DNA of 14,652 nucleotides from an uncultured Eubacteriales bacterium (lineage in GTDB: Bacteria > Bacillota > Clostridia > Oscillospirales > Acutalibacteraceae). Below, piece by piece: positions 1 to 6,748 of the stretch. The translations under genes and the position numbers were made by a program. The stretch is taken from NCBI GenBank assembly GCA_900321515.1, contig ONWI01000102.1:1-14652 (forward strand), given 5' to 3'. The first letter of the stretch is position 1, and every line of letters begins with the position of its first letter. A model generated the notes under the pieces. The model worked only from the letters and a program-made list of their open reading frames with translations, ran no database searches and was not told the origin of the DNA.

Positions 1-16
1 CAACTTTTACTGACAT
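1..16 (-). CDS. 5' end of a minus-strand gene cut by the window edge
   Basis: On the minus strand an ATG at 14-16 opens a frame reading Met-Ser-Val-Lys-Val before the window ends. A GGAGG ribosome site lies at 27-31, 10 bases upstream, and a TATAAT-like -10 box at 47-52 could place a start site near 40. Only five codons are visible, so the product cannot be named. The call rests on ribosome site plus start codon in the same orientation as the neighbouring genes. Confidence 0.45.
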
Positions 17-46
17 TGGAAAGTTACCTCCTAAAGAAAATTTCTG

Positions 47-52
47 ATTATA
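47..52 (-). promoter_or_regulatory. TATAAT -10 box upstream of the left-edge gene
   Basis: The minus strand reads TATAAT, a perfect -10 hexamer, about 20 bases before the GGAGG at 27-31. No good -35 hexamer is found at 16-18 bases; the AT-rich sequence upstream only offers weak matches. Low-confidence promoter. I see nothing else convincing between this site and the stop of the next gene at 165, including no clear terminator. Confidence 0.3.
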
Positions 53-164
53 TAATATCCCATTTTTCCATAAATTACAAGAGCAAGAGGCAAATTTTAC
101 AAAAATTTTTTATATATTCCCGCACAAAGACACCGGAAAGCAATGCCGGGCTGCCGCCTTCACT

Positions 165-980
165 CTAATCGAAATAAGGATTGCCCTTTGACCACTTGTC
201 AGTCGGATCCCAGCCGCCGTTTATCTTTTTTCTTTTAGGCAATTCGGCGAGTTTTGAATCAGGACCGTTTTTATTAACCACGTTGACCTGAGTGCCTTCC
301 GGGACATTAGTATATATCCAATAGGCGTCGCGGATGCACAGCTGTATATCTCCCGCCGTAACGGGGGTGCCGAGGTTTTCATACACCTTGTCCAGCATCA
401 TCCATGCGGATTTCTGACTGTAGGAGAGGGAACTGATATGACAGCTGTTATCCGATGAAGTCATCAGGCAATTGTAATGTCCGAAATGATTATCCTTTAG
501 CTTTGTCCATTTTTCCTTCTTCTCAATGACATAGACGCCCTCTGCGGTAGGAGAAGTATCCTTCGCGCCTGTTGAACATTGCAAGGCATTGGCTAATTTT
601 GTGTATTCTCCGCTGTCCTCCTTTTGATATGCAACCACCGTCTGACTGCCTATGTAAACAACCAAATAATAATCAGATTTGTAATCGGGATTTAAGATAT
701 CCACGTTTTTATTGGTCTCAGGCTCTGCCGACGAGACATCCGTCGCGGCAATATCAGCAGGGCTGACATTATTGTTATCGGAATCCGAGATATCAGACTG
801 TGAAACATAATCGGTCTCGGTTCCGTTGCCCCTCATTGCCAGTGGGTCGTCTGCATTGTCAGAAACTGACCTCTTTCCGTTGTAAACGATCACGGTGAAT
901 ACCGCGAGAGCAAATACCACCACGCACAGTGACACGGCGGCAATGGCAATTTTCTTTGAATCATTGTTATTTCTGTACAT
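165..980 (-). CDS. Membrane-anchored L,D-transpeptidase (YkuD-fold) homologue lacking catalytic residues
   Basis: The 271-residue protein has an N-terminal transmembrane segment (about residues 11-33), a polar, low-complexity linker rich in Ser, Asp and Thr (about 38-95) and a C-terminal YkuD-type domain (about 103-236). Family landmarks are present: TSPTAEGVY, the first His at 181, LGTPV, DAYWIYTNVPEGT and a terminal GWDPTD typical of clostridial L,D-transpeptidases. Active enzymes form 3-3 cross-links in peptidoglycan using a Cys in a [S/T]HGCxR motif. Here that motif reads TAGDIQ at residues 208-213, so the catalytic His, Cys and Arg are replaced by Ala, Asp and Gln; the nearest Cys is 215. 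The frame is intact with its own promoter, so a pseudo-enzyme (binding or regulatory) is more likely than a pseudogene. ATG at 978-980 is preferred: GGGGA at 988-992 sits 7 bases before it, but only 1 base before the in-frame TTG at 984-986. Confidence 0.8.
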   Translation of the reverse strand: MYRNNNDSKKIAIAAVSLCVVVFALAVFTVIVYNGKRSVSDNADDPLAMRGNGTETDYVSQSDISDSDNNNVSPADIAATDVSSAEPETNKNVDILNPDYKSDYYLVVYIGSQTVVAYQKEDSGEYTKLANALQCSTGAKDTSPTAEGVYVIEKKEKWTKLKDNHFGHYNCLMTSSDNSCHISSLSYSQKSAWMMLDKVYENLGTPVTAGDIQLCIRDAYWIYTNVPEGTQVNVVNKNGPDSKLAELPKRKKINGGWDPTDKWSKGNPYFD

Positions 981-1031
981 TTTCAAATCCCCATTAAATT
1001 ATTATAATCGCGTTGAAATTGCAACATAATG

Positions 1032-1059
1032 ATTATACATCAAAATAGCTAAATGTCAA
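1032..1059 (-). promoter_or_regulatory. Sigma-A promoter of the L,D-transpeptidase-like gene
   Basis: On the minus strand TTGACA (1054-1059) and TATAAT (1032-1037) are separated by 16 bases. Both hexamers are perfect consensus. The promoter lies about 50 bases upstream of the ATG at 980 and just beyond the U-tract of the preceding operon's putative terminator, so this gene is probably its own transcription unit. Confidence 0.8.
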
Positions 1060-1071
1060 TGAAGATAAAGT

Positions 1072-1144
1072 AAAAAATCCGGCGCATCACTTAATTGCCT
1101 TCATGCAAGAGCTAAAACTCCCCCAGAAGTCGAGTAATGCGCCG
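1072..1144 (-). terminator. Rho-independent terminator of the transglutaminase-like operon
   Basis: Arms at 1132-1144 and 1080-1092 pair over 13 positions with two mismatches (CGGCGCAT core). On the minus strand the second arm is followed by GATTTTTT (T run at 1072-1077). The loop is long (39 bases) and can itself form small hairpins. It sits after the operon ending at 1372, separated from it by a repeat-like element, and immediately before the promoter of the next gene. Confidence 0.5.
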
Positions 1145-1152
1145 AATCAATC

Positions 1153-1331
1153 AGGGTCTGTTTAGATATCTGTACACGCGGATTGCCGCCATATCTGCCG
1201 AAATCCAATGGAAACAAATATTTCCATGTATATTCACAGAGAGTATTGCCTTCGTTTTTGGCTTCATCTGGCGAAAATGTCCGGAAGCTGAACTTTTTCA
1301 GCAATCACAGCCCCGCACACCCGGAGGCTCT
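1153..1331. repeat. Diverged copy of the MITE-like repeat family
   Basis: This non-coding stretch resembles the element at 11276-11446 in length (179 versus 171 bases), order of landmarks and ends. Shared blocks are TACACGCG near the left end, CGCCATAT and GAAATCC inside, a central small hairpin (ATGGAAA 1208-1214 with TTTCCAT 1221-1227), GCTTCATC followed by GGC and an A run, and GGCTCTAA at the right end. The terminal inverted repeat is badly decayed. It fills most of the gap between the small Thr-rich gene and the terminator at 1072-1144. Confidence 0.45.
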
Positions 1332-1371
1332 AAACAGGATTTTTATATTGATATCAGACCAACTAAGGATA

Positions 1372-1740
1372 TTAATACCATCCATCGACCCAGCCGCCGT
1401 CGTTATCGCCGACGTTATTCTTGGTGGTTGTTGCAGCAGGTTTCTTCGTGGTAGTTTTCCTCTTGCTGGAAGTGGTACTCTCCTCAGTTTCGGTCGTGGT
1501 TTCCTCGGTAGTCGTAGTAGTCTCCTCAGTGGTGGTCGTTGTTGTTTCCTGAGTAACGTTAATATCAGTTCTCGATACATTCTGAGCGATAACAAATTTA
1601 TTGTCACCCAAATAGACTTCCACCACGCCAAAGCCAACCAAAACAGTAGAAACAAACGTTTCTACTGTCAATGTGGCAAGAACGGTCAGAATGATTACTT
1701 TCAGTTTTTCACCAATCACTATTTTTCCGAATAATTTCAA
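1372..1740 (-). CDS. Small membrane protein with Thr/Glu-rich extracellular tail
   Basis: The product is 122 residues. A hydrophobic segment (about 14-41) serves as membrane anchor or uncleaved signal; after about 20 further residues comes a Thr/Glu/Ser-rich stretch (about 64-92), then a Lys/Thr-rich basic patch (93-107) and the ending GGWVDGWY. There is no LPXTG sorting motif. I do not recognise a family; composition suggests an exposed, possibly glycosylated stalk. The start is TTG at 1738-1740, supported by GGAGAG at 1747-1752 with a 6-base gap; no ATG lies before the hydrophobic segment. It begins 21 bases after the stop of the transglutaminase-like gene with no promoter between, so the two are almost certainly co-transcribed. 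Confidence 0.75.
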   Translation of the reverse strand: MKLFGKIVIGEKLKVIILTVLATLTVETFVSTVLVGFGVVEVYLGDNKFVIAQNVSRTDINVTQETTTTTTEETTTTTEETTTETEESTTSSKRKTTTKKPAATTTKNNVGDNDGGWVDGWY

Positions 1741-1761
1741 GAAAATCTCTCCTTTTTTAAA

Positions 1762-3543
1762 TTAATTCAAAAAGCTCCTGAGCTTTTCTATGATTGCCCT
1801 TTGCGAATCGTCAGGATTTTCAATCGCCGAATAGGAATCATACGCCGCCTGGGCAACGCCGAGGAACGACCTTTCTACGGTCTGGGAATAAATAATGTGC
1901 TCTTCTCCCGTCGCGTTGTCAATATAAATCAAATAGCCTCTGCCCTTCACCTTTGTACCGAAAAACGACCTGGGAATATTAATCAGAACGCCGGTGTAAA
2001 CATACTGCGTCTCATCCTGGCTGAAGATATTGTCAGCCCTGATTTTGCGGACCTTCGGCGTATTGATGGTCAGCTCATTGTCTCCCAGTGTGCCGGAGGC
2101 GATGATCAATGTGCCGAATTCAGGAATATAATGCACTGATTTAAGCCCGTCATCGTTCACAATCTGTATGCCGTAGCGTATGCCGTAAGGATCGGAGATT
2201 CTGATGCTCGCTCCGAGAGTGTTAAGATGTATCTTCGGATCGGTGTCAACAATATAATGATCATATGCTGACTCGCTCAGTGTCGGAAAAACAAGCCTTC
2301 CGTCCCAATCCTGCATGACAGCTCCGTCATTAATATGATCCTGCGCGAAGGTCATGTTGTTTCGCACACATGTTGTGCTTCCGACAAGGAAGTAATTGTA
2401 CATCGGACACGGCGTGCCGTCCTGATATGCATATCCATCGTCCCATGTAGAATCAACGCCGTACCATTTTCCGTCAATCTGCACATAATTCCACATATGC
2501 GGACCGCCCGACGACTCAGACGTCATTCCCTCACCGGAAACAAGCGCGCAATTTATGCCGAACTCATCACAGAGTATCTTCATTGCCTTGGAATAACCCT
2601 CACAGACAAACTTTCCCTTGCCGGTAAAGAGCGGAGTTGCGGTATATGCATATCCGTAAGTGTATGTATCCCCGCGGAGGGCGTCATATTCGTAGGAAGC
2701 ATTAACTATAATATAATCATGTATTGCCTTTACAGTCTCATAAGCCGACTGGCTTTTTCTCGACTGAGTGATGCTGTTTACGGCGGCAGTAATTCCGGCG
2801 TCGAACGCGGCAATGTCATTATATGCATTTGGATATGAACCTCTTTCAAATGAAAATACAACTTTTACGAAGCTTCCGGTCACAGCGCCTGAAGTGGTGT
2901 CTGTTGACAAATCAACATATAACGTATAGCTGAATGCCCTTACCCAGAAAACGTCCGCTCTGTCGTAGAAAAACGCAGCCGAAGCGGAAAGAACCATATC
3001 GTCGATAAAAGCTATATCACCGTTGTCAAGATAATCCTTATCCGGGTCATCGGGATTCGGCACACAGTTCGGAGCGTCAAATACTACAGGAGTAACTTCC
3101 ACCGTAAACGGCTGTGTGACAGGATTTCGCCGGGTTACAAAATTATCTATCCAGCCGTCATAGATTTCCTTCTCGGTATCGTTCAGCTCACTTCTGTAAT
3201 TGCCGTTGTAGCTCGCTGATGGAAGGAATTTTTTAAACCTGGAGCGGACATCACGCTTTCTTCCTGTTTGATTTGACAGAACAAAATCTGCGGATTCACG
3301 CGTTGCAGTAACAGTTCTGACAATAACTGGTTCTGTCTGCTCCGGTTGCTGAAGCGTGTTCTCGGTTTGCTGAAGCACATCCTCGGGTTGCTGAAGCGCA
3401 TTTTCGGGTTGCTGTATGATTTGCTCATACAAATCTGAAGGAGAAACATCTTCCGCAGCATTTGCTGTCAAAAAAACATGCAAACAAAGCAGCGCTGAAA
3501 CAGATAGCATAAGAAGTAAACCGACTTTAAACTTCATCTTCAT
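1762..3543 (-). CDS. Secreted transglutaminase-like protein with unrecognised C-terminal module
   Basis: The product is 593 residues. It has a signal peptide (about 1-30, ending TANAA), then a heptad-like repeat of QQPENxL (residues 44-68), a linker, and a transglutaminase-core domain (about 265-370). The papain-like triad is visible: Cys314 in GKFVCEGYSKA, His349 in GGPHMWNY and Asp364 in YGVDSTWDD. Bacterial proteins with this fold are usually peptidases or cross-linkers acting outside the cell; the substrate cannot be read from sequence. Residues 440-593 form a module also found at the C-terminus of the 906-residue protein encoded next door (TLGASIR, PYGIR, YTGVLINIP, GRGYL, AQAAYDSYS). 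The gene has its own promoter (3598-3625) and is first in an operon with the small Thr-rich protein. Start ATG at 3541-3543 has AAGGA 10 bases upstream; the ATG two codons later is nearly as good. Confidence 0.85.
   Translation of the reverse strand: MKMKFKVGLLLMLSVSALLCLHVFLTANAAEDVSPSDLYEQIIQQPENALQQPEDVLQQTENTLQQPEQTEPVIVRTVTATRESADFVLSNQTGRKRDVRSRFKKFLPSASYNGNYRSELNDTEKEIYDGWIDNFVTRRNPVTQPFTVEVTPVVFDAPNCVPNPDDPDKDYLDNGDIAFIDDMVLSASAAFFYDRADVFWVRAFSYTLYVDLSTDTTSGAVTGSFVKVVFSFERGSYPNAYNDIAAFDAGITAAVNSITQSRKSQSAYETVKAIHDYIIVNASYEYDALRGDTYTYGYAYTATPLFTGKGKFVCEGYSKAMKILCDEFGINCALVSGEGMTSESSGGPHMWNYVQIDGKWYGVDSTWDDGYAYQDGTPCPMYNYFLVGSTTCVRNNMTFAQDHINDGAVMQDWDGRLVFPTLSESAYDHYIVDTDPKIHLNTLGASIRISDPYGIRYGIQIVNDDGLKSVHYIPEFGTLIIASGTLGDNELTINTPKVRKIRADNIFSQDETQYVYTGVLINIPRSFFGTKVKGRGYLIYIDNATGEEHIIYSQTVERSFLGVAQAAYDSYSAIENPDDSQRAIIEKLRSFLN
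3340..3414 (-). repeat. 21-bp tandem repeat encoding QQPENxL heptads
   Basis: About three and a half in-frame 21-bp units encode QQPENAL, QQPEDVL, QQTENTL and a final QQPEQ, just after the signal peptide of the transglutaminase-like protein. The 7-residue period with Leu every seventh residue could form a helix; the copies have diverged at the nucleotide level, so the array is not very recent. Confidence 0.8.
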
Positions 3544-3597
3544 AAATCCTCAGTCCTTTCATAAAAATAAGATAAAATAAAATCCCCCCTAATAATT

Positions 3598-3625
3598 ATT
3601 ATGCATAATTTTGCCTAAAAGTCAA
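3598..3625 (-). promoter_or_regulatory. Sigma-A promoter of the transglutaminase-like operon
   Basis: The minus strand carries TTGACT (3620-3625) and CATAAT (3598-3603) with a 16-base spacer, about 55 bases before the ATG. The -35 box is embedded in CTATTGACT (3620-3628), which is identical at the -35 of the two NlpC/P60-like genes upstream. Confidence 0.7.
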
Positions 3626-3699
3626 TAGTCTCAAATTCTTTTCGGCATTTTCACGGCAAACAAATTATAATCATTCTATGTCAAAAATCATCCTATACC

Positions 3700-3740
3700 A
3701 AAAACAGAATATCGTGTATGAATACATCAGGCACGATACT
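3700..3740 (-). terminator. Rho-independent terminator of the 906-residue protein gene
   Basis: On the minus strand, arms 3732-3740 (AGTATCGTG) and 3708-3716 (CACGATATT) pair over 9 positions including one G-T wobble, with a 15-base loop, followed by CTG and TTTTT (3700-3704). It lies 67 bases beyond the stop codon at 3807 and ahead of the next promoter. Confidence 0.7.
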
Positions 3741-3806
3741 CCGTTTATTGGATTAATTCAGATAAACCCTGAAAATGATATTACATTTAAGATGGGCTGA
3801 AGTGCC

Positions 3807-6527
3807 TCAGGACTGACCCTCCTGAGATGGGTTAGTCTCCTGAGAACTGCCCGCTGTGGTCGGCTCTCCTTCAGAAGGAGTCTCACCTGTCGGAGTGGTT
3901 TCACCTGCATTAGCAGACTCACCTGTGGTATTGTTCTCGCCGCCTTGAGTTGTTCCGCCTCCATCAGCCGGCTGAGTATCATCGGTGTCCTGAATTCCAA
4001 GAAACTCCTTCAGCTTGCTGATTGCCGTCTTCTGCGCAGCATTTGGATTTTCCAGCTTTGAATAGCTGTCATAAGCAGCCTGAGCAACTCCGTTGAACGA
4101 CTTGACAACGGCTGTTGAATACATAGTGTACACATTTCCGTCCGCGCCGCGATATTTCAAATAGCCTCTTCCGACGACCTTAGTATCGAAAAACGATTTG
4201 GGAATATTGATAAGAACACCGGTATATGTGACATGAACGTTGGTGTTTTCAAGGTAATTTTCCGCCTTTATGCACCTGACCTTATCAGTATCCAAAGTCA
4301 GCTCATTGCTTCCAAGGTTGCCCGCACCGATAATCAATGTGCCGTATTCAACTATCTCGGTTAATTTGAACGCCTCGTTCTTTCCCAATCTTACACCGAA
4401 ACGAATTCCGTAAGGCTCACTTAATCTGATGCTTGCTCCAAGAGTTTCAAACTCCAAATCAGGCACGACATCAATCGTGCGAGGAACCTCCAAGTCTCCC
4501 AATTTTGCGGAAACGCTTGCGGTACCGGGACCTTCTGCGGTAACTACACCTTCGGGGGTAACCGAAGCGATCCTTGAATCGGACGTAATCCATTCAAGCG
4601 AGTCCTCCGGGTCCCCGCCGGAAACCGTCGCGCTGAATTCCACCGTCTCACCGGGCTTCAAAGTCTGAGCAGGCTGGTCGATGTCTAATGTCACTGCCCA
4701 CAGGTATATCGGATCGCCGACGCATTGCTGATAACCGCCGTTGGTATTAATGGAGGTGACCCGCACGCTGTATTTGCCCTCAGTAACATCAAATGTATAT
4801 GCCGTACCGCTGAGGTCCTCTTCATATACAGTCGTACCCTCGGATTCCACCGCAACATGATATTTCACCGCGCCTTCGCATGGCTTCCAACTGACAGTAG
4901 CTGTGGAATTGATTAGTGAGTACTTCTTATCAGGCTTTGCAACCGGCTTATCAAGCTTGCCGACATAGAAGCCAAACGGTTCCGATGGCTGCCAGTCGTA
5001 TTCGCCTCTGGACTCGCCCGGTGTGACCAATGCTTCATAATAGCCGTCTTCCAGAGTGTCTGTTGTAAATGACGTGCATCCTGTGAAGCTCTTTGTAAGG
5101 AAATCCTCTCCGTCCTTTGTAATCTTTAGGACATAATCGGAAACTCCCTCGCAATCATTCCATTTTATATTAGCCGCCGCGCCGTGGACGTAATATTCTA
5201 CGGACGGATCAATAATTACCGGACGCTTGTTGCCGATATTAAAGCCGTAAATTTTTGACGCTGCAACCTGATTGCCGCCGTTTGCATTTACAGAATTCAC
5301 AACGAACTCATAATAACCGTCTTCCGGGGCAAATGAATAGGAAGTCGATTCGGTTTCATCATTCAGATACTGCGATTCACCGTCTTTCACGGCAGACACC
5401 TGATATCCGGTAGCTCCGGTGCAGGAATTCCACTCGACGTTAATGGTGTCGCCTGTCGCATAGTACTTCTGCTTGGTTTTAATTACAGGAGCATCCAATC
5501 GACCGATTTCAAATCTGACAGGTTCACTTGTTTTCTTTGTGTAACCGCACACTGCGGTAACAGTAACTTCGTATGAACCGTTGCCCTTGTTGACATCACA
5601 GAAATTATTGGTTGTCACCAGCTCATTAATAACAACCGCTCCGTCCTTCTTGACGTTCAGAATATAATAACTGGCATTCGTCTGATAGTTCCAGTTTATT
5701 CTGGCGCTTGCATTCTCAGCGTAGTAATCGTGAGTGGCGCTTGCTTCGGGAGCATTGATATTGAGAGTGGTATTTGTCACATTGACTCTGGTAATTCTCT
5801 TGTATCCTATTCCCTTATGCACGAAATATCCCTGACTGCTCACGGCAGAGGATTTCGGAACGAGAGTCTTTCTGGCAATAGGAGGTGTCTGTTCATATAC
5901 AACGTAATACTTATCGGTAATATCTCCGATCCAGACGATATGGTCTGTTTTGTCGATAGCGTCCCCGACTCTGAGTGAAGAAGCCCTTACATTCTTATAA
6001 TGGTATGCGCGGGGGCATTCCGCAATGGTTCTGACGCTGATGTATCTCGGTCCGGCAAAATAATCTCCGAGGACCTCGCTTACAAAGGAAGCACAGCATG
6101 AGCCATAGACAGGACCGGTTCGCCATGCGTTGGACGTGCTTTCGCAACGTGCTGTTGCGGAATAGTTCCTGCTCGCGTAATTTGCGTACTGCCCAAGAGA
6201 CATAAGACTCCTGCTCGCAACCTCTTTATAGAAGAGCGTAAAGGGCATTCCCTTGACAGTTTCTCCCTTTTTAAAATACAGGGAACCGTTATACAAGCTG
6301 TTATTCCATGTGCGGATATCCTGCGAAGGAACCCACTCATAATTGATGATGTTCTCAGCTCTTGCCTTCATATCTGCCAGCGAAGTAGACGACATAGCGG
6401 CATTTGCAATGAACCAGCTGTTGCCGCTGGCCATCATGGTAATTATCAGGTCAAAAGCAAGTAAAAAAGCTGCTACAAAAGACAACGGTCTCTTGTTTTT
6501 TGTGAAAAATTTTATTAATCCTTGCAA
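3807..6527 (-). CDS. Secreted multidomain NlpC/P60-like protein with Fn3-like repeats, Big_2-like and shared C-terminal module
   Basis: The product is 906 residues. After a signal peptide (about 1-44) comes an NlpC/P60-like cysteine-peptidase region (about 50-245): Cys145 in GSCCASFVSE matches the NlpC DCSGFV position, GDAIDKTDHIVWIGD supplies the conserved GD and His196, and YEQTPP follows. NlpC/P60 enzymes usually cleave stem peptides in peptidoglycan; activity here is inferred. Four fibronectin-III-like repeats follow (about 250-343, 344-433, 434-523, 524-612), then a Big_2-like domain (613-690; LKPGETVEFSATVSGG, VTAEGPGTASVSAKLGD), the module shared with the transglutaminase-like protein (about 692-844) and a disordered Thr/Gly/Glu tail without a sortase motif. 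Start is TTG at 6525-6527 with GGGAGGG 6 bases upstream; the next Met is residue 31, inside the signal peptide. It is monocistronic, with promoter at 6560-6588 and terminator at 3700-3740. Confidence 0.85.
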   Translation of the reverse strand: MQGLIKFFTKNKRPLSFVAAFLLAFDLIITMMASGNSWFIANAAMSSTSLADMKARAENIINYEWVPSQDIRTWNNSLYNGSLYFKKGETVKGMPFTLFYKEVASRSLMSLGQYANYASRNYSATARCESTSNAWRTGPVYGSCCASFVSEVLGDYFAGPRYISVRTIAECPRAYHYKNVRASSLRVGDAIDKTDHIVWIGDITDKYYVVYEQTPPIARKTLVPKSSAVSSQGYFVHKGIGYKRITRVNVTNTTLNINAPEASATHDYYAENASARINWNYQTNASYYILNVKKDGAVVINELVTTNNFCDVNKGNGSYEVTVTAVCGYTKKTSEPVRFEIGRLDAPVIKTKQKYYATGDTINVEWNSCTGATGYQVSAVKDGESQYLNDETESTSYSFAPEDGYYEFVVNSVNANGGNQVAASKIYGFNIGNKRPVIIDPSVEYYVHGAAANIKWNDCEGVSDYVLKITKDGEDFLTKSFTGCTSFTTDTLEDGYYEALVTPGESRGEYDWQPSEPFGFYVGKLDKPVAKPDKKYSLINSTATVSWKPCEGAVKYHVAVESEGTTVYEEDLSGTAYTFDVTEGKYSVRVTSINTNGGYQQCVGDPIYLWAVTLDIDQPAQTLKPGETVEFSATVSGGDPEDSLEWITSDSRIASVTPEGVVTAEGPGTASVSAKLGDLEVPRTIDVVPDLEFETLGASIRLSEPYGIRFGVRLGKNEAFKLTEIVEYGTLIIGAGNLGSNELTLDTDKVRCIKAENYLENTNVHVTYTGVLINIPKSFFDTKVVGRGYLKYRGADGNVYTMYSTAVVKSFNGVAQAAYDSYSKLENPNAAQKTAISKLKEFLGIQDTDDTQPADGGGTTQGGENNTTGESANAGETTPTGETPSEGEPTTAGSSQETNPSQEGQS

Positions 6528-6559
6528 GTAAAGCCCTCCCTGCCTATTATCTGAGTATT

Positions 6560-6588
6560 ATTATACAGGATTATTAAAAAATAGTCAA
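6560..6588 (-). promoter_or_regulatory. Sigma-A promoter of the 906-residue protein gene
   Basis: The minus strand reads TTGACT (6583-6588), a 17-base spacer and TATAAT (6560-6565). The -35 box is again part of CTATTGACT (6583-6591). The start codon is 33 bases beyond the -10 box. Confidence 0.85.
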
Positions 6589-6640
6589 TAGTTTTGAAAA
6601 GAATTTTACACAACATATTACAAACTATGTGATTTTCAGG

Positions 6641-6721
6641 TTATTTATTCAGCATATTCTTCAGCCTGCGCAAAGTGTCTGTCCTGTTCTCAATCATGTA
6701 ACTATCTGTAAAAACATCCAT
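6641..6721 (-). pseudogene. Probable relic of the shared C-terminal module
   Basis: A 26-codon open stretch on the minus strand ends in TAA at 6641-6643 and reads FTDSYMIENRTDTLRRL then KNMLNK before the stop. It matches the pattern of the last residues of the shared module, which in the transglutaminase-like protein reads AAYDSYSAIENPDD, then a short helix KLRSFLN and stop. It begins 27 bases after the stop of the shorter NlpC/P60-like gene, has no ribosome site, and is preceded by in-frame stops. The simplest reading is that this gene once carried the module and lost most of it by deletion. The match is short, so chance similarity is not excluded. Confidence 0.4.
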
Positions 6722-6748
6722 TCAAGCTTATAAATCGTCCGCAGTGTT

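Noticed and set aside
100..164. Terminator for the L,D-transpeptidase-like gene
   Set aside because: Only a 4-6 bp bulged stem (CCCG/CGGG) is possible and the T run is more than ten bases away; not convincing.
1101..1304. 67-codon minus-strand open frame in the repeat-like region
   Set aside because: It lies across the diverged MITE-like element and the terminator arm, with no ribosome site; the open frame is a by-product of the repeat.
1183..1734. 183-codon plus-strand open frame opposite the small Thr-rich gene
   Set aside because: It is antisense to a gene with a good ribosome site, membrane segment and operon position, and it runs through the repeat element; no ribosome site of its own.
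3807..3990. Sortase (LPXTG) cell-wall anchor at the C-terminus of the 906-residue protein
   Set aside because: The tail is Thr/Gly/Glu-rich but has no LPXTG-like motif, hydrophobic segment or basic end.
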